DNA of 64,000 bases from CAYQOX01 sp964419335 (lineage in GTDB: Bacteria > Hinthialibacterota > Hinthialibacteria > Hinthialibacterales > Hinthialibacteraceae), in contig CAYQOX010000012.1 of assembly GCA_964419335.1 (NCBI GenBank), positions 1 to 64,000 of the forward strand, in the 5' to 3' direction. Below the pieces are notes generated by a model. That model did not search any database. It was not told where the DNA came from and was given only the letters and a program-made list of their open reading frames with translations. This document shows, piece by piece, positions 9,109 through 19,500 of this stretch (position 1 is its first letter; each line of letters opens with the position of its first letter). The translations under genes and the position numbers were made by a program.

Positions 9109-9399
9109 AAGAAAAGTCGAAAGAGAATTGCCATAGCCGCTTGACTTGAAGCCCATAATCGGCGAAGATGAAGTGAGTCGATAAAATAAAACATAAACAG
9201 GGGGTGTTTATATCGTAAAAAATAAACCCGTAGTTTTGAATGATATGATCACAAGGTGAAATTTTTTCTCGCCATCCAAAAACATCATGACCCAGTAAAT
9301 TCCTCATGCCTTATCATTGACAATTAAATAACGCTTATCTCGCAAATGAAATAAACTCAAAACAATAAAAAACAAAGAAAATAGGATAGGTATATACTA

Positions 9400-10923
9400 A
9401 TGAGTGGTTTTGCGATTACCCATAATCAAGGAAATAAGAAATTCGTTCAAAAAATGATGGAAACCATCCACCATCGTGGACCCTATATCGAAAGCATCCG
9501 AGAATTTGAGCATACGGTTGTAGGGCAAAATTATTTGCAAGCCGATACCCATGGCGCCTCACCCGATGCGATCGCACCTGTGGCCGATCCGAATTCACCG
9601 GGTTTGTGTATTTGTTATGATGGTCAAATCAACGATTGCGGTGAATTGTGTGCAAGATATGGGATTGAAGAAGGCCCTTTTATGGAAGAACGTCTGCTTC
9701 TTCATCTTTATCGCACTAAAAAGGAAAAGATGTTGGAAGATTTAGGGAATGCCATTTATGCTTTTGCTATCACGGATGGAAAAAAACTCTTTGCGGCACG
9801 TGATATTTTGGGCATTAAAACGCTATTTTACACCAGTTCACAAGAGGGAATTCTGTTGGCTTCAGAGTTAAAAGCGATAGCGGCGGTTTCTCCTGAAGTA
9901 CTCGAATTTCCTGCTGGCCATTATTTGGATGAAAAGGGGACATTAACCCATTATGGTTCTGTTTCTCCACGGTTGGATTTTTGGGAAAAAGATGTAGATA
10001 CGATGGCCGATGAAATACGGAAGATTATCGAAAAGCATGTTCGCTCGACTGTCGATTTTCAACGGCCTACGGCTGGACTTTTAAGTGGGGGGATGGATAG
10101 CAGTGTAATTAATTATATCGGATCCAAAATCTATAAGGAACAATGCGATGAGAATGCCCGATTAAAAACTTTTTCAATTGGGGTTGGTGAAAGTGAGGAT
10201 ATTCGAACCGCTCGTCTTATGTCCGACTTTATTGATTCTGAACATTATGAAATGATCATCACGGTGGATGATCTTCTCAAAGTGATTCCCACAGTTATTT
10301 ATTATTTAGAAAATTTTGATCCCTCTTTGGTACGGAGTTCTGTTTCTAATTATCTTATATCCAAGCATGCAATGGAAAACTTTGGCATTGAAGTTCTTCT
10401 TTCCGGTGAAGGGGGCGACGAGATCTTTTGTGGGTATACGTATTTAAAGCAATTCCCCTATGAAGAGATGCCTAAAAGGCAGATTGAATGTTTGGAATAT
10501 TTACATAACAATGCTTCTCTTCGTTTGGATCGGATGAATCAATGCAACTCTGTGAAAGTCGTGGCGCCTCTCATCTCAGGAGAACTTTTGGATTATGCTC
10601 TACGGATTCCACCGAAATACAAGCAGTATGAGGAAGAGGATGGAAATCGCATAGAAAAGTGGATTTTTCGGAAAGCTTATGAGGGACGTATACCAAAGGA
10701 AATCACCCAGCGAGTAAAGCAGGAATTTTCTCAAGGTTCTGGTTCTGCGGATGTGCTTTCCATGTATTTTGAAGACAAAGTAAGCGATGCCGATTTGATA
10801 AAAACCAAAACCAAGTTTCCTATCATACGAAGCAAAGAGGAATATTACTACTTTAAATTATTCACGGAATATTTTGGAGAAGAAGCCGCCGTTCCCACAG
10901 TTGGTCAATGGATAAGTTTATAG
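9400..10923 (+). CDS. Asparagine synthetase B-like protein lacking the glutaminase cysteine
   Basis: The 507-residue protein has an N-terminal Ntn (class II amidotransferase) domain and a C-terminal asparagine synthase domain. The latter shows the ATP-pyrophosphatase loop SGGMDS near residue 230 and GEGGDEIFCGY. In AsnB the residue after the initiator Met is the glutaminase nucleophile (MCGI...); here the start is MSGFAITH, so that cysteine is serine. The protein should not hydrolyse glutamine in the usual way. It may use free ammonia, receive it from a partner, or make another amide. It is about 45 residues shorter than E. coli AsnB. The gene stands alone with its own terminator. Confidence 0.85.
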   Translation: MSGFAITHNQGNKKFVQKMMETIHHRGPYIESIREFEHTVVGQNYLQADTHGASPDAIAPVADPNSPGLCICYDGQINDCGELCARYGIEEGPFMEERLLLHLYRTKKEKMLEDLGNAIYAFAITDGKKLFAARDILGIKTLFYTSSQEGILLASELKAIAAVSPEVLEFPAGHYLDEKGTLTHYGSVSPRLDFWEKDVDTMADEIRKIIEKHVRSTVDFQRPTAGLLSGGMDSSVINYIGSKIYKEQCDENARLKTFSIGVGESEDIRTARLMSDFIDSEHYEMIITVDDLLKVIPTVIYYLENFDPSLVRSSVSNYLISKHAMENFGIEVLLSGEGGDEIFCGYTYLKQFPYEEMPKRQIECLEYLHNNASLRLDRMNQCNSVKVVAPLISGELLDYALRIPPKYKQYEEEDGNRIEKWIFRKAYEGRIPKEITQRVKQEFSQGSGSADVLSMYFEDKVSDADLIKTKTKFPIIRSKEEYYYFKLFTEYFGEEAAVPTVGQWISL

Positions 10924-10944
10924 TTTGAGGATACAATCCACAGT

Positions 10945-10981
10945 CGGCGTAGGAATAAGATTCCTACGCCGATCGTTTTTT
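10945..10981 (+). terminator. Rho-independent terminator
   Basis: A perfect 12-base stem (CGGCGTAGGAAT / ATTCCTACGCCG) with an AAG loop is followed by GATCG and six T. It ends the asparagine synthase-like transcript ahead of the convergent gene. Confidence 0.92.
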
Positions 10982-10995
10982 GTAAATATATCATT

Positions 10996-13113
10996 TTAAC
11001 TAGATTGTTCAATATAGCGTTGTACCATTTGGATTCGTTGCTTGGCTAGTTCGATATATTTACGCGGTTGATTATCCTGATATTCGATGAATTTACGATA
11101 GCATTCGATTGCTTCGAAATACTCACCCAGTTTTTCTAATGCCGCTCCCTTGTGTAAATAGGCTAAATCAAAACGGGGAACAACCTTAAGGACTTTGTTG
11201 TATTGATCGATGGCTTTCTTGTATTCTTCCAAATTTGCATAGCCACGGCCGCGATCTATGTACGCATTCATAAACAGTGGATTAATATCCAAAGATTTTG
11301 TAAAATGGTCAATGGCTAATTCATTTTTCTTTTGTTTTAAATATACATTGCCTAGATTATAGTGCATATTCATCAAGGTATTTTTATCAGCGGTTCGAGA
11401 GATGCCTTCCTCGAACATCTCGATTGCCTTGTCCAATTGGTTTAGTTCAATGTAGGTATTTCCAAGGTTGTTATAGGGTTTACTAAAATTAGGAGCGATG
11501 CGTATGGCGGTCTTGTAATTCAAGACCGCTTTCTTATATTCTTTTTGGCTCGTATAGATAAGTCCTTTGCTGTAATAAGCTAAATGGTTTCGGGGATAAT
11601 GTTTGATCGCTCGATTCAAATGTTCCATGGCTTTACTGTAATCTTTGTTATTCGCATAAATATTCGCTATATTTATGTTTGGGATAAGACTATACGGGGC
11701 TTTCTCGAGGTTGTCTTTCCACAACATTTCTGGTTCTTGCCAAACGAGATTGCGCTGGAAAGTAAAGATCATGAAAAAGATGACGATCCAACCGCAGGCA
11801 ATTCGAATATGATTGAGATGCACATAGTTTGTGATGAATGAAAAAATGGCATAAAGAAGTATGACGAGGATTCCCAGCATGGGGGTGTATAGGCGATGTA
11901 AGAATACAAATTCCAAGGGAAAAATTGAGGATTCTACAATTAAATTCAGGGAATACCAAAAAATACCAAACGTAATCAGTGGATTTCGGCTGAACAACGC
12001 GTAGGCAAGGGATGCAAGAATAAATAGTAAAGAGAGGAAAGTGGTTATGGGATCAAAGAGGGTATTGGAAGTGGAATAATTATACATTAACGTGATTCGA
12101 GAAGGCAAGGGAAGAAGAATCATCGAGAGGTAGTAGATTAAAACTCGCCATTCGGTATAGAGTTGCTGCAACATGGTTCGTTCAAGGCGTTCATATGTAC
12201 TTTGGTAGACATGAGGGGCGATCCATTGATTCAGGCCAATAAATAAAGCGATTCCAATGACGATCAAAAGAAAAACCAAACTTGCATAGAGTTGCCTTTT
12301 TGGACTATAAAATAGATGGGGGCGGAAAAAGCAGAATTCATAGAGGAGAATGATGATTGGAAAGACAACCTTGTTTTGTTTTGTTGAGATTGCGAAAAAG
12401 CCAAAGAGCAAACTCAAGAGAAACAGAGCTATTTGCTTTTTTCGTTCTAGACTTATGCGTCCATGGATATAGAAAATCATACCGAGGACGAAAAAGAAAA
12501 AGGAAAGGCTAGAAAATCGTTGGATCGTGTAGGTCACCGATTGAATTTGCAGGGGATGTATGCTCCAAAGCAGGGTCGCAAAAAATCCGATTTCTAACGC
12601 ATAATAGGTTTTGTTATTCCCCCATTTTAATAATTCCTTCCATGAGGGGGGAGTCCCCATTTTCAGGTACACATAAAGTTGAAGGGTCTTTAAGAGGAAA
12701 TACAAAAATAAAAAAGCATTCACGAGGTGGATGAATATATTGGTGATATGATAGGCGGTGACATTCATATCACTGAAATATTTATTCACGGCAAAAGTAA
12801 AATAGCCTATAGGACGTTTTAAGAACCAAGGAAATCCTGAGTATAATTGGTCGTAAAACAGGGCCTGACCTGTCAGGGTTTTAAACAAATCGCCAAGCGT
12901 TTCGCTTGGGATCATTTCTAAATTTTCTTTGTCATCAAGAATAAAAGGTGCCTCATACGTATTTGAATATACGATAAGAACGCTAATAGCGATGATCCCA
13001 TACAAACCCAAGAATTTCCAAATGGGAGCCCCCAAATGCGGGAATTGATGGTTTGATTGAGAAACTCGATTTTGGTTTTTCTTTGCTTCTTTTGCTCTTT
13101 TTTTCTTGCCCAT
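10996..13113 (-). CDS. TMTC-like multi-pass membrane protein with C-terminal TPR repeats
   Basis: From the ATG at 13113 the protein has 705 residues: a lysine-rich start, about ten to twelve membrane helices, then at least five tetratricopeptide repeats from about residue 470 to the end. An early periplasmic DDKENL segment after the first helix resembles the acidic motif of GT-C glycosyltransferases (TMTC/PMT-like). A role in glycosylating exported proteins or lipids is therefore plausible, but the catalytic assignment is inferred. A TTG at 13137 is an alternative start with a poorer ribosome site. The gene is transcribed alone and converges on the asparagine synthase-like gene. Confidence 0.75.
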   Translation of the reverse strand: MGKKKRAKEAKKNQNRVSQSNHQFPHLGAPIWKFLGLYGIIAISVLIVYSNTYEAPFILDDKENLEMIPSETLGDLFKTLTGQALFYDQLYSGFPWFLKRPIGYFTFAVNKYFSDMNVTAYHITNIFIHLVNAFLFLYFLLKTLQLYVYLKMGTPPSWKELLKWGNNKTYYALEIGFFATLLWSIHPLQIQSVTYTIQRFSSLSFFFFVLGMIFYIHGRISLERKKQIALFLLSLLFGFFAISTKQNKVVFPIIILLYEFCFFRPHLFYSPKRQLYASLVFLLIVIGIALFIGLNQWIAPHVYQSTYERLERTMLQQLYTEWRVLIYYLSMILLPLPSRITLMYNYSTSNTLFDPITTFLSLLFILASLAYALFSRNPLITFGIFWYSLNLIVESSIFPLEFVFLHRLYTPMLGILVILLYAIFSFITNYVHLNHIRIACGWIVIFFMIFTFQRNLVWQEPEMLWKDNLEKAPYSLIPNINIANIYANNKDYSKAMEHLNRAIKHYPRNHLAYYSKGLIYTSQKEYKKAVLNYKTAIRIAPNFSKPYNNLGNTYIELNQLDKAIEMFEEGISRTADKNTLMNMHYNLGNVYLKQKKNELAIDHFTKSLDINPLFMNAYIDRGRGYANLEEYKKAIDQYNKVLKVVPRFDLAYLHKGAALEKLGEYFEAIECYRKFIEYQDNQPRKYIELAKQRIQMVQRYIEQSS

Positions 13114-13327
13114 TCGTATCAATCCAATACACTTCAAAAAGTATTTTGCTTATCCTTTATAAATAAGCAGAATGACCCCTATCCATTATCGGAGAAATGG
13201 ATCGCAACTAAAGAAAAAAACGGCATGGTTCAATGCCGGCAGAGATTATTTGTGGTGGAAACGATTCATCAGATCCAACACTTCGAGTATGATTTTATTT
13301 TACTATGATAGTAGGTGAGAATAGACC

Positions 13328-13903
13328 ATGAATTTGTTATTCGATTTTTTAGCCCCTATCTATGATTTTCTCGCAGCTTTTCGCAAGCAGGAGCGTCTTC
13401 CAGAAATCTTAAAACTCCCGATCGCGGGAAACCTTATCGATGTTGGTGGTGGCACAGGTCGTGTTTCCCAAGATCTTCAAGCCCAGGTCTCTTATGCCGT
13501 TCTCCTTGACCTTTCCATGCCCATGTTACGCAAAGCCCGTCGGCGTGATAATCTATTTGTCTTCCAAGCCAAAGCAGAGCACATCCCTTGCCTGGATGCG
13601 GCTTTTGAACGCGTCCTTGTTGTTGATGCTTTTCACCATTTCCAAAAGCAAGAGAATGTTGCTTCCGAACTTTATCGTATTCTCAAACCCGGAGGGCGTT
13701 TGGTCATTGAGGAGCAAGATCGTCAGTACTTTTTTGTTAAATTCGTGTCGGTCATTGAAAAGATACTTCTGACCAAGAGTAGCTTCTACAAACCGTCCGA
13801 GATTGTTGCCATGTTTGAATCGTTAGGTGCCCAAAGCCATATAGAAAAGGCGAAATATTTTTCAAAATTTATTATTATAGACAAACCTAACCAAGTCTTT
13901 TAA
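13328..13903 (+). CDS. Class I SAM-dependent methyltransferase
   Basis: The 191-residue protein is a Methyltransf_11-type enzyme. The SAM-binding loop LIDVGGGTGR lies at about residues 36-45, an acidic residue follows at the end of strand 2 (LLDLS), and the motif LKPGGRLVIEE comes later. The N-terminus (FDFLAPIYDFLA) resembles UbiE/menaquinone-type methyltransferases, but the chain is shorter. The substrate is unknown. A 59-residue double-CPFC protein follows after 40 bases on the same strand and is probably co-transcribed. Confidence 0.85.
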   Translation: MNLLFDFLAPIYDFLAAFRKQERLPEILKLPIAGNLIDVGGGTGRVSQDLQAQVSYAVLLDLSMPMLRKARRRDNLFVFQAKAEHIPCLDAAFERVLVVDAFHHFQKQENVASELYRILKPGGRLVIEEQDRQYFFVKFVSVIEKILLTKSSFYKPSEIVAMFESLGAQSHIEKAKYFSKFIIIDKPNQVF

Positions 13904-13943
13904 GCTAGATTTCATTCTTAAAAGAAAGGAGTCTATAGGAACC

Positions 13944-14123
13944 ATGAAGAAAATACTCGCCTTTATATCACAGATTTGTCCTTTCTGCGTGGCTCGCCGT
14001 AAATGGCCTGAGAGTTCTTATGCCAAAGTCATGAGCAAGGTCGAGAAAACGTGCCCCTTCTGCAAAGCTTATGATGAAATTCACAAACCGAAATCGGAGG
14101 ATTCCAATTCGGCTAATTCATGA
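13944..14123 (+). CDS. Small protein with two CPFC motifs
   Basis: This 59-residue protein has an AAAGGAG ribosome site upstream of its ATG. It contains CPFC at residues 12-15 and again at 37-40, about 25 residues apart, with several basic residues between and a polar tail. Two CxxC knuckles suggest one bound zinc or another metal (zinc-ribbon-like), or a redox pair. It follows a methyltransferase by 40 bases, and its last 11 bases overlap the end of the convergent PhoD-like gene. I do not recognise the family; no function is assigned. Confidence 0.65.
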   Translation: MKKILAFISQICPFCVARRKWPESSYAKVMSKVEKTCPFCKAYDEIHKPKSEDSNSANS

Positions 14124-15708
14124 TTTGGCTTCTCTTGACGGTTATTTTGTGAATGAGTTCATCATCGATACTACGAATTTCATATGAGACTGTTGGGTCC
14201 TCTTTGGTTGTATCGAAGATTAAGGTTCCAAAGGAGCATTTGTCGTTATACCCAAACAGACTTCCTGGCATGATTCCGTGCGTATGAATATTGGATAATT
14301 TTGAGCTTTCAAATTCATAGAGTGGATAGCCTGCTTCATCTTCAATGATCCAGCAATCGGAACGATGCCGATCCGCAGAAATCAAAAAGACGCCATCGAT
14401 TTCGTTTTCTTTAATGAAAGAGAAGATTTCTTTTCGTTCTTCTTTATATCCCTGCCACGGGTCAAGGCTTCCTGGTTTGGAGCCATAAGCCCACGGCACC
14501 GGTGAAGCAAGAACTTTAAATGTCCCTTCGGATTCTTTTAATGTTTTCTTTAACCATTCCATTTGTGCGGGTCCCAACATACGGGGATTATCCACTTTAG
14601 GATCGGTACGGTAATAGCGTCCGTCTAAGAGGATGAAATCAACATCGCCGATGGAAAAATCAAACCAACATCCCGGTTGTTCTTCTCCTCCAGCGTAGTA
14701 GGGATTATTCCAATTGTTTTTGAATAGATTCCATACATCGCGTTTCCATGCGGGATTATCGATTTCAGGGCCACCCCAAGAATCATTGGTGGTAAAATCA
14801 TGATCGTCCCAAATGGCATAAATGGAGGATGTCGCAATGAAAGGAGAAAATTCAGGGCGTGATTGCCGTCGATAATAGCAATATCGCTGTGTATCAGGTT
14901 CTTTGGGATGATCGATATACACATTATCGCCCAAGAGCAAAAACGCGAGAAAATCGCGATTTTTCAAGGTGGTCCACATATGTTCATATTGTGGGGTGTA
15001 CCCGGCGCCTCCGCCAAAACCGACGTGGAATTGTGCGGTATCTCCTTGTTTGGGGTAGGTTTTGAATGAGTATTGTTCAAGCAGCAGGGTGCCATCTAGT
15101 TCAATGGTGTAGTAATAAGTTGTATTAGGCTGTAAGCCGTCAACCGAGGCAATCGCGGTATAATCTTTGCTTGCCTGCGTTGTCACTCGATCGGAGGCAA
15201 TGGCATTATCCATATTGCGTTTCTGGCTTATATGGATTTGGACTTTTTGTTCGTCCACGGTGCGCACCCAGAATGAGGCACTTTGTTCGGTTACACAACC
15301 AAGCATAGGACCATGGATCAAACCCGGATCACGTTCGTCCTTCATCGCTTGAAAATCATCATTTTCATAGAGCGGTTTTAATAACGTGCGGGGTCCAGCC
15401 AAAAAACGGTCGAATGGTAAACCATTTTCCAGAGCTCGTTCTACGTTGTCCATGGCCTTTTTTATATCGCCTTGTTGAGTATAAGCCACGGTTAGCACAA
15501 AGTATGATTCGGTATCTTCTGGATGCTCACGCAAATAATCAATGGCTTCTTGAATGACTTGGTCGGTTTTTTCGTCTTGGATCATAGAGATCCATTCACG
15601 GCTAATTCTTTTATATTGTTGCTGTGAGGCTGCCTCGAAGACCATTCCAGCCGTGAAACCAACGAATACGAAACCTAAAATTGTACGTAAATAAGATTTA
15701 CGCTTCAT
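14113..15708 (-). CDS. PhoD-like metallophosphatase with N-terminal TPR-like segment
   Basis: From the ATG at 15708, with AAGGAG seven bases upstream, the protein has 531 residues and a basic Sec-type leader. A helical TPR-like region follows (about 45-105), then a fibronectin-like PhoD N domain (about 135-220), then the metallophosphatase core. Core motifs include GDNVYID, WDDHDFTTND and a late SADRHR, typical of the alkaline phosphatase D family that binds iron and calcium. It should hydrolyse phosphomonoesters or diesters outside the cytoplasm. Longer in-frame starts upstream lack a ribosome site and would bury the leader. The TPR addition is less usual. Confidence 0.88.
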   Translation of the reverse strand: MKRKSYLRTILGFVFVGFTAGMVFEAASQQQYKRISREWISMIQDEKTDQVIQEAIDYLREHPEDTESYFVLTVAYTQQGDIKKAMDNVERALENGLPFDRFLAGPRTLLKPLYENDDFQAMKDERDPGLIHGPMLGCVTEQSASFWVRTVDEQKVQIHISQKRNMDNAIASDRVTTQASKDYTAIASVDGLQPNTTYYYTIELDGTLLLEQYSFKTYPKQGDTAQFHVGFGGGAGYTPQYEHMWTTLKNRDFLAFLLLGDNVYIDHPKEPDTQRYCYYRRQSRPEFSPFIATSSIYAIWDDHDFTTNDSWGGPEIDNPAWKRDVWNLFKNNWNNPYYAGGEEQPGCWFDFSIGDVDFILLDGRYYRTDPKVDNPRMLGPAQMEWLKKTLKESEGTFKVLASPVPWAYGSKPGSLDPWQGYKEERKEIFSFIKENEIDGVFLISADRHRSDCWIIEDEAGYPLYEFESSKLSNIHTHGIMPGSLFGYNDKCSFGTLIFDTTKEDPTVSYEIRSIDDELIHKITVKRSQIMN

Positions 15709-16123
15709 GGGAAAACTCTCCTTTTCTTCATAGGGGACAAAACTCCCTTTTATTTTCGCTCTATCATATTCGTATATTTTGTTTCGAATTTCAATGGTCA
15801 AATCTTATTGAATTTGGTATCGAAGAAAGGAGGTCGCGATCATAGAAACTCCATTCCCAAGAATTTTCTCAATCATGACCATCTATATGGATTGTATAGA
15901 CTTTTGTATATGGTTATGTTTTAGCCTCGTTTCCTTGATGTTATAACGTCCATAATACTATAAAATTTTTTTTAAATTTTTCTTATAAAAAAAATATTTT
16001 ATTACATCTTGATTTTAAAGATGATCTCTATATATTTAGGGTTAAAATCATCGTGCATTAATGAAGAGAGTTAGACTATATCCTGTCTATACATTTATTT
16101 TATTGCAATGGAGGAAAGCACTC
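15709..16123. other. AT-rich divergent promoter region
   Basis: This 415-base gap separates the minus-strand PhoD-like gene from the BlaI operon. It is very AT-rich from 15950 on and should hold both promoters. Apart from the dyads listed separately, I see no gene. Confidence 0.5.
16005..16053. promoter_or_regulatory. Overlapping dyads upstream of blaI, candidate BlaI operator
   Basis: CATCTT-N7-AAGATG spans 16005-16023. It overlaps a wider pair, TGATTTTAA (16010-16018) and TTAAAATCA (16042-16050). BlaI/MecI repressors bind short dyads in their own promoters, so these are candidates, but they do not match the classical TACA-TGTA operator. Confidence 0.35.
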
Positions 16124-16525
16124 ATGGCTCGAAAACCATCTGAAACGCCAACTGATTGGGAATTATTTTTAATTAAAGTATTGTGGAAGGGAGTCAGTAT
16201 GACCGTGGATGAAGTGCGAGAAGAGCTTCGTATCCAAGGGATCAAGCGCTCCGATTCTGCTCTCCGCACGATCTTGCGCAATATGAAAGAAAAGGGGCTG
16301 GTTAAAACCGAAATAGATAATCGTGTTACCCGATTTCAAGCCGCAATCCAAAGAAATCCTATGGAAAAGAAAATATTTCGTCATATAATAGAGACACTAT
16401 TCGATGGCAACCAGAGTCTTTTTGTGGCACGTGTGTTGGATGAATCAGAATTAGATGCCGAGACTTTGCGAAAAATGGAAAAGATCATCGAACAATCCAA
16501 TCAGCGAAATGGTGATACTTCTTGA
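16124..16525 (+). CDS. BlaI/MecI/CopY-family transcriptional repressor
   Basis: The 133-residue protein starts at the ATG after GGAGG (spacing about 9 bases). It has the BlaI winged-helix pattern: TDWELFLIKVLW, then the MTVDEVREEL and ALRTILRNMKEKGLV helices, then a C-terminal dimerisation part. BlaI proteins repress their operon until a partner M56 metalloprotease receives a signal and the repressor is cleaved. Its stop overlaps the TTG start of such a partner (TTGA at 16522-16525), so the two are translationally coupled. Likely targets are this operon and perhaps the sulfatase that follows. Confidence 0.92.
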   Translation: MARKPSETPTDWELFLIKVLWKGVSMTVDEVREELRIQGIKRSDSALRTILRNMKEKGLVKTEIDNRVTRFQAAIQRNPMEKKIFRHIIETLFDGNQSLFVARVLDESELDAETLRKMEKIIEQSNQRNGDTS

Positions 16526-19500
16526 TTGACTGGTTTTTGTTTCTAACATTTTGGTGTGTGATTGTTGGTGTTCTGGGCGGATCAGGGGCGATATTACACT
16601 ATTTGTTTTATCGCCAACCTGGAAATATACGATCTGCCATTTGGTTGAGTATACTGCTTCTTTGCTGGATATCTCCCTTCACTCCCTATCTTTTCTCACC
16701 TCTACTTCATTTTCCTGTGTTTCATTCTGTTCATCACTATTTAGAAAGCTTTTCTCAACATGTAATTAGTCCTATGTTTCTGGAGGAATCCAGTCAATCC
16801 GCTCAATCCACGACTGTTAATTCTTCGTCATCATCAAACACGACCGAGGATTTAAAAACAGATCCGGGTACTCAATCCACCACTTCCGCCAATTTATTTG
16901 CAAATACATTACGGGTGTTTGTAAGAGTGTTCTTCGTCATTTGGCTTTTCGGAATGCTATGGGCAGGTTTTCGAGCGATTATTAAGTATTATTATTTACG
17001 ACGGTTTCTTCATTCTTGTGAAGATCTTCATGATCGGCAAATTCTTAATTATGTGGAACGTATCCGCCAACTTTTATTTTTAGACGCCGTCATTCAGGTC
17101 AAAACCTCAGATTCCCTTTTTACGCCATTCATTACTGGAATTCGACGCCCGGTTTTATACTTGCCCCAAGTCTTTGTGAATCTCCCTTTTAAAATCGATC
17201 AAAAAGCCATTATCGCACATGAGCTCTCTCATTTACGCCGTTTTGATTTATTTACCCAACATCTTCTGCAAATGCTAAAGATTGTTCTCTGGTTTCATCC
17301 GGTCTTGTATTGGCTTCAAAACAAATTGGAAGATGCGCAGGAAAAATCGAGCGATGAGATGGCGGCCGTGCTTCTTGGGAGTGGCTACAAATATGGAAAA
17401 GCGTTAACCCGATCGGCTCGTTACCATTGGGAAAATCACATGCAGAACACCTCGACTCTGATGGTCAAATCAGAATCCAATTTGATTTCACGTCTAAATA
17501 ATATTACCACGGTAGAAATGAATAGATTAACACGTCTCCCATTTAGTTCGTGTCTTTGGATTGTGTTGTGTTCATTTGGTATTATGTTTCTGTTTTCTCT
17601 CCTAGGGTATGCGATATTACCCAGTACCAAGCAATTCAATACTTTGCTAGAGCGATATGGTTTATCGCAATCTGTAATTGAATCAAATCAATCCGTTTTT
17701 GATCTCAATAATGGGTTTTTTGAATCCACTCTTTCATTTACTCCAGAATCGATGAGAACGTTATGCATGGTTGGAGGGGATCTGAATCATGATGGTTACC
17801 CCGATGTAATTTTAGGTACAGATGCGGGTGAACCGAATTATGTTTATTTGAATGATGGAACCGGGATGTTGGTTTTTTCCCAACAATTTGGTTCTCCAGA
17901 CGATAAGGTTCATGCAATGGATCTAGGGGATGTGGATGGAGATGGAGATCTTGATCTTGTGACCGCGAGTTTTCATCAACGGAACAAAGTGTATACCAGT
18001 GATGGAGAGGGGCGTTTTGAGTTATTTAGCCTCTTTGGAGAAAAGAAGAGTCAGAATATCGATGTTGCCTTGACGAACGTGAATAATGATCAAAATTTAG
18101 ATGTGGTTACTATTAGTTTGCAGAATAATCAAAATGCCTTTTATGTGAATAATGGTCATGGATTTTTTCTGCTTTATGATTTTCTTGACCAAAATATAAA
18201 CCAACAATCTCATTCTCTTACGATTGAAGATTTTAACTTTGATGGTGCCAACGATATTCTCGTTTGTTATAAAGATAATACATTGAGATTGTATCAGAAT
18301 CAGAATCATTTTCGTTTTTCTCTGCATTCTGATTTTCCTTTAACCCTGCCGTGTAAATATGTGAGCAAAATTACGCAAACCAAGCAGGATGAATATATAC
18401 TTGCCTTTCTCGGAATAGAAGGTGAGGCCCAAAGACACCAAACTCTCCGTGTGGATAAAAACCACAATATCAGACAAGAAAAAGAATGGGTTTCTCGCGG
18501 GTGGATAAGCGATTATGCTGTTGGTGATGTCAATCGAGACGGGCAAATGGATTTGGTGGTGAGTTATCAAGATGAACAAACTGAACTATGTTATGGGGAT
18601 AGCAAAGAAATGTTTTTCTCGCCAATTCCATTGGAAGGAATCAACGATACGCATGCTGTTCTCATACTCGATTTAGACCAAGACGGGAGTGGTGATATTA
18701 TTGAAGGAAATTATAATGAGGCTTCGCGTATCTTGTTCAATCAGCCGCCACGTAAATCCCTAAAACCCCAAAATCTGATTACTTCCCTTAAAAAGAAGGG
18801 TAGAAAACAAACCAGCCGTATCGAAGGTTATATCACGAATGCCGCTGGCAAAGGGATCGAAGGGGTTACCGTAACTCTATCGCGCACTATTGGTGGACCA
18901 GTGGAAAAATATACCTATACCGATTCAAACGGGTATTATTCTTTCAAAGAAATATCACCTAATTCCTATGGCTATTACTTGATCGGTGCTCCCGCAAATA
19001 AGACGTTTTATCCTTATTATGAAGCACGGGATAACATTTATTGCTATCGCGAAGTAGAGCTTGTCAACAATGCGAAGCTGGCTACGGAGGTGAATTTCAA
19101 TCAGCAAAAGACCTCTCCATTCGTGAAACTTCTGTTTCCTCGCAGCGGCGACCGCTTAACCGGAGATTTTGCCGTCTTTGGTACTGTATTTACTCTAAAT
19201 ACTTACGATGCTCAGCATAGAATTCCTTTGCGCAAGATTTCATTACTTATTGAGGATGAGGAAGTGCTATCCTACAATATGGAAGAAGAAAATGTGCACC
19301 GGTATTCACTTTCCCGGATACCATGGAAGAGGGATCAGGAGGAAGATCTTCAACCCAGTTGGGATGATCTCCTTCATAATTCGAATGAGGTTAAATTTCA
19401 AGTCAAGGCAGAAAATCGGAGAGGTGAAGTAGGTTTGAGTAAAGCCGTATATATAAGTAGAGGACACACCAATCTCGAAGTTACTGTTTCATGCAAAGAA

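Noticed and set aside
9071..9307. Minus-strand reading frame of 78 codons next to repeat copy 2
   Set aside because: It lacks a ribosome site, ends inside the repeat and has no recognisable features.
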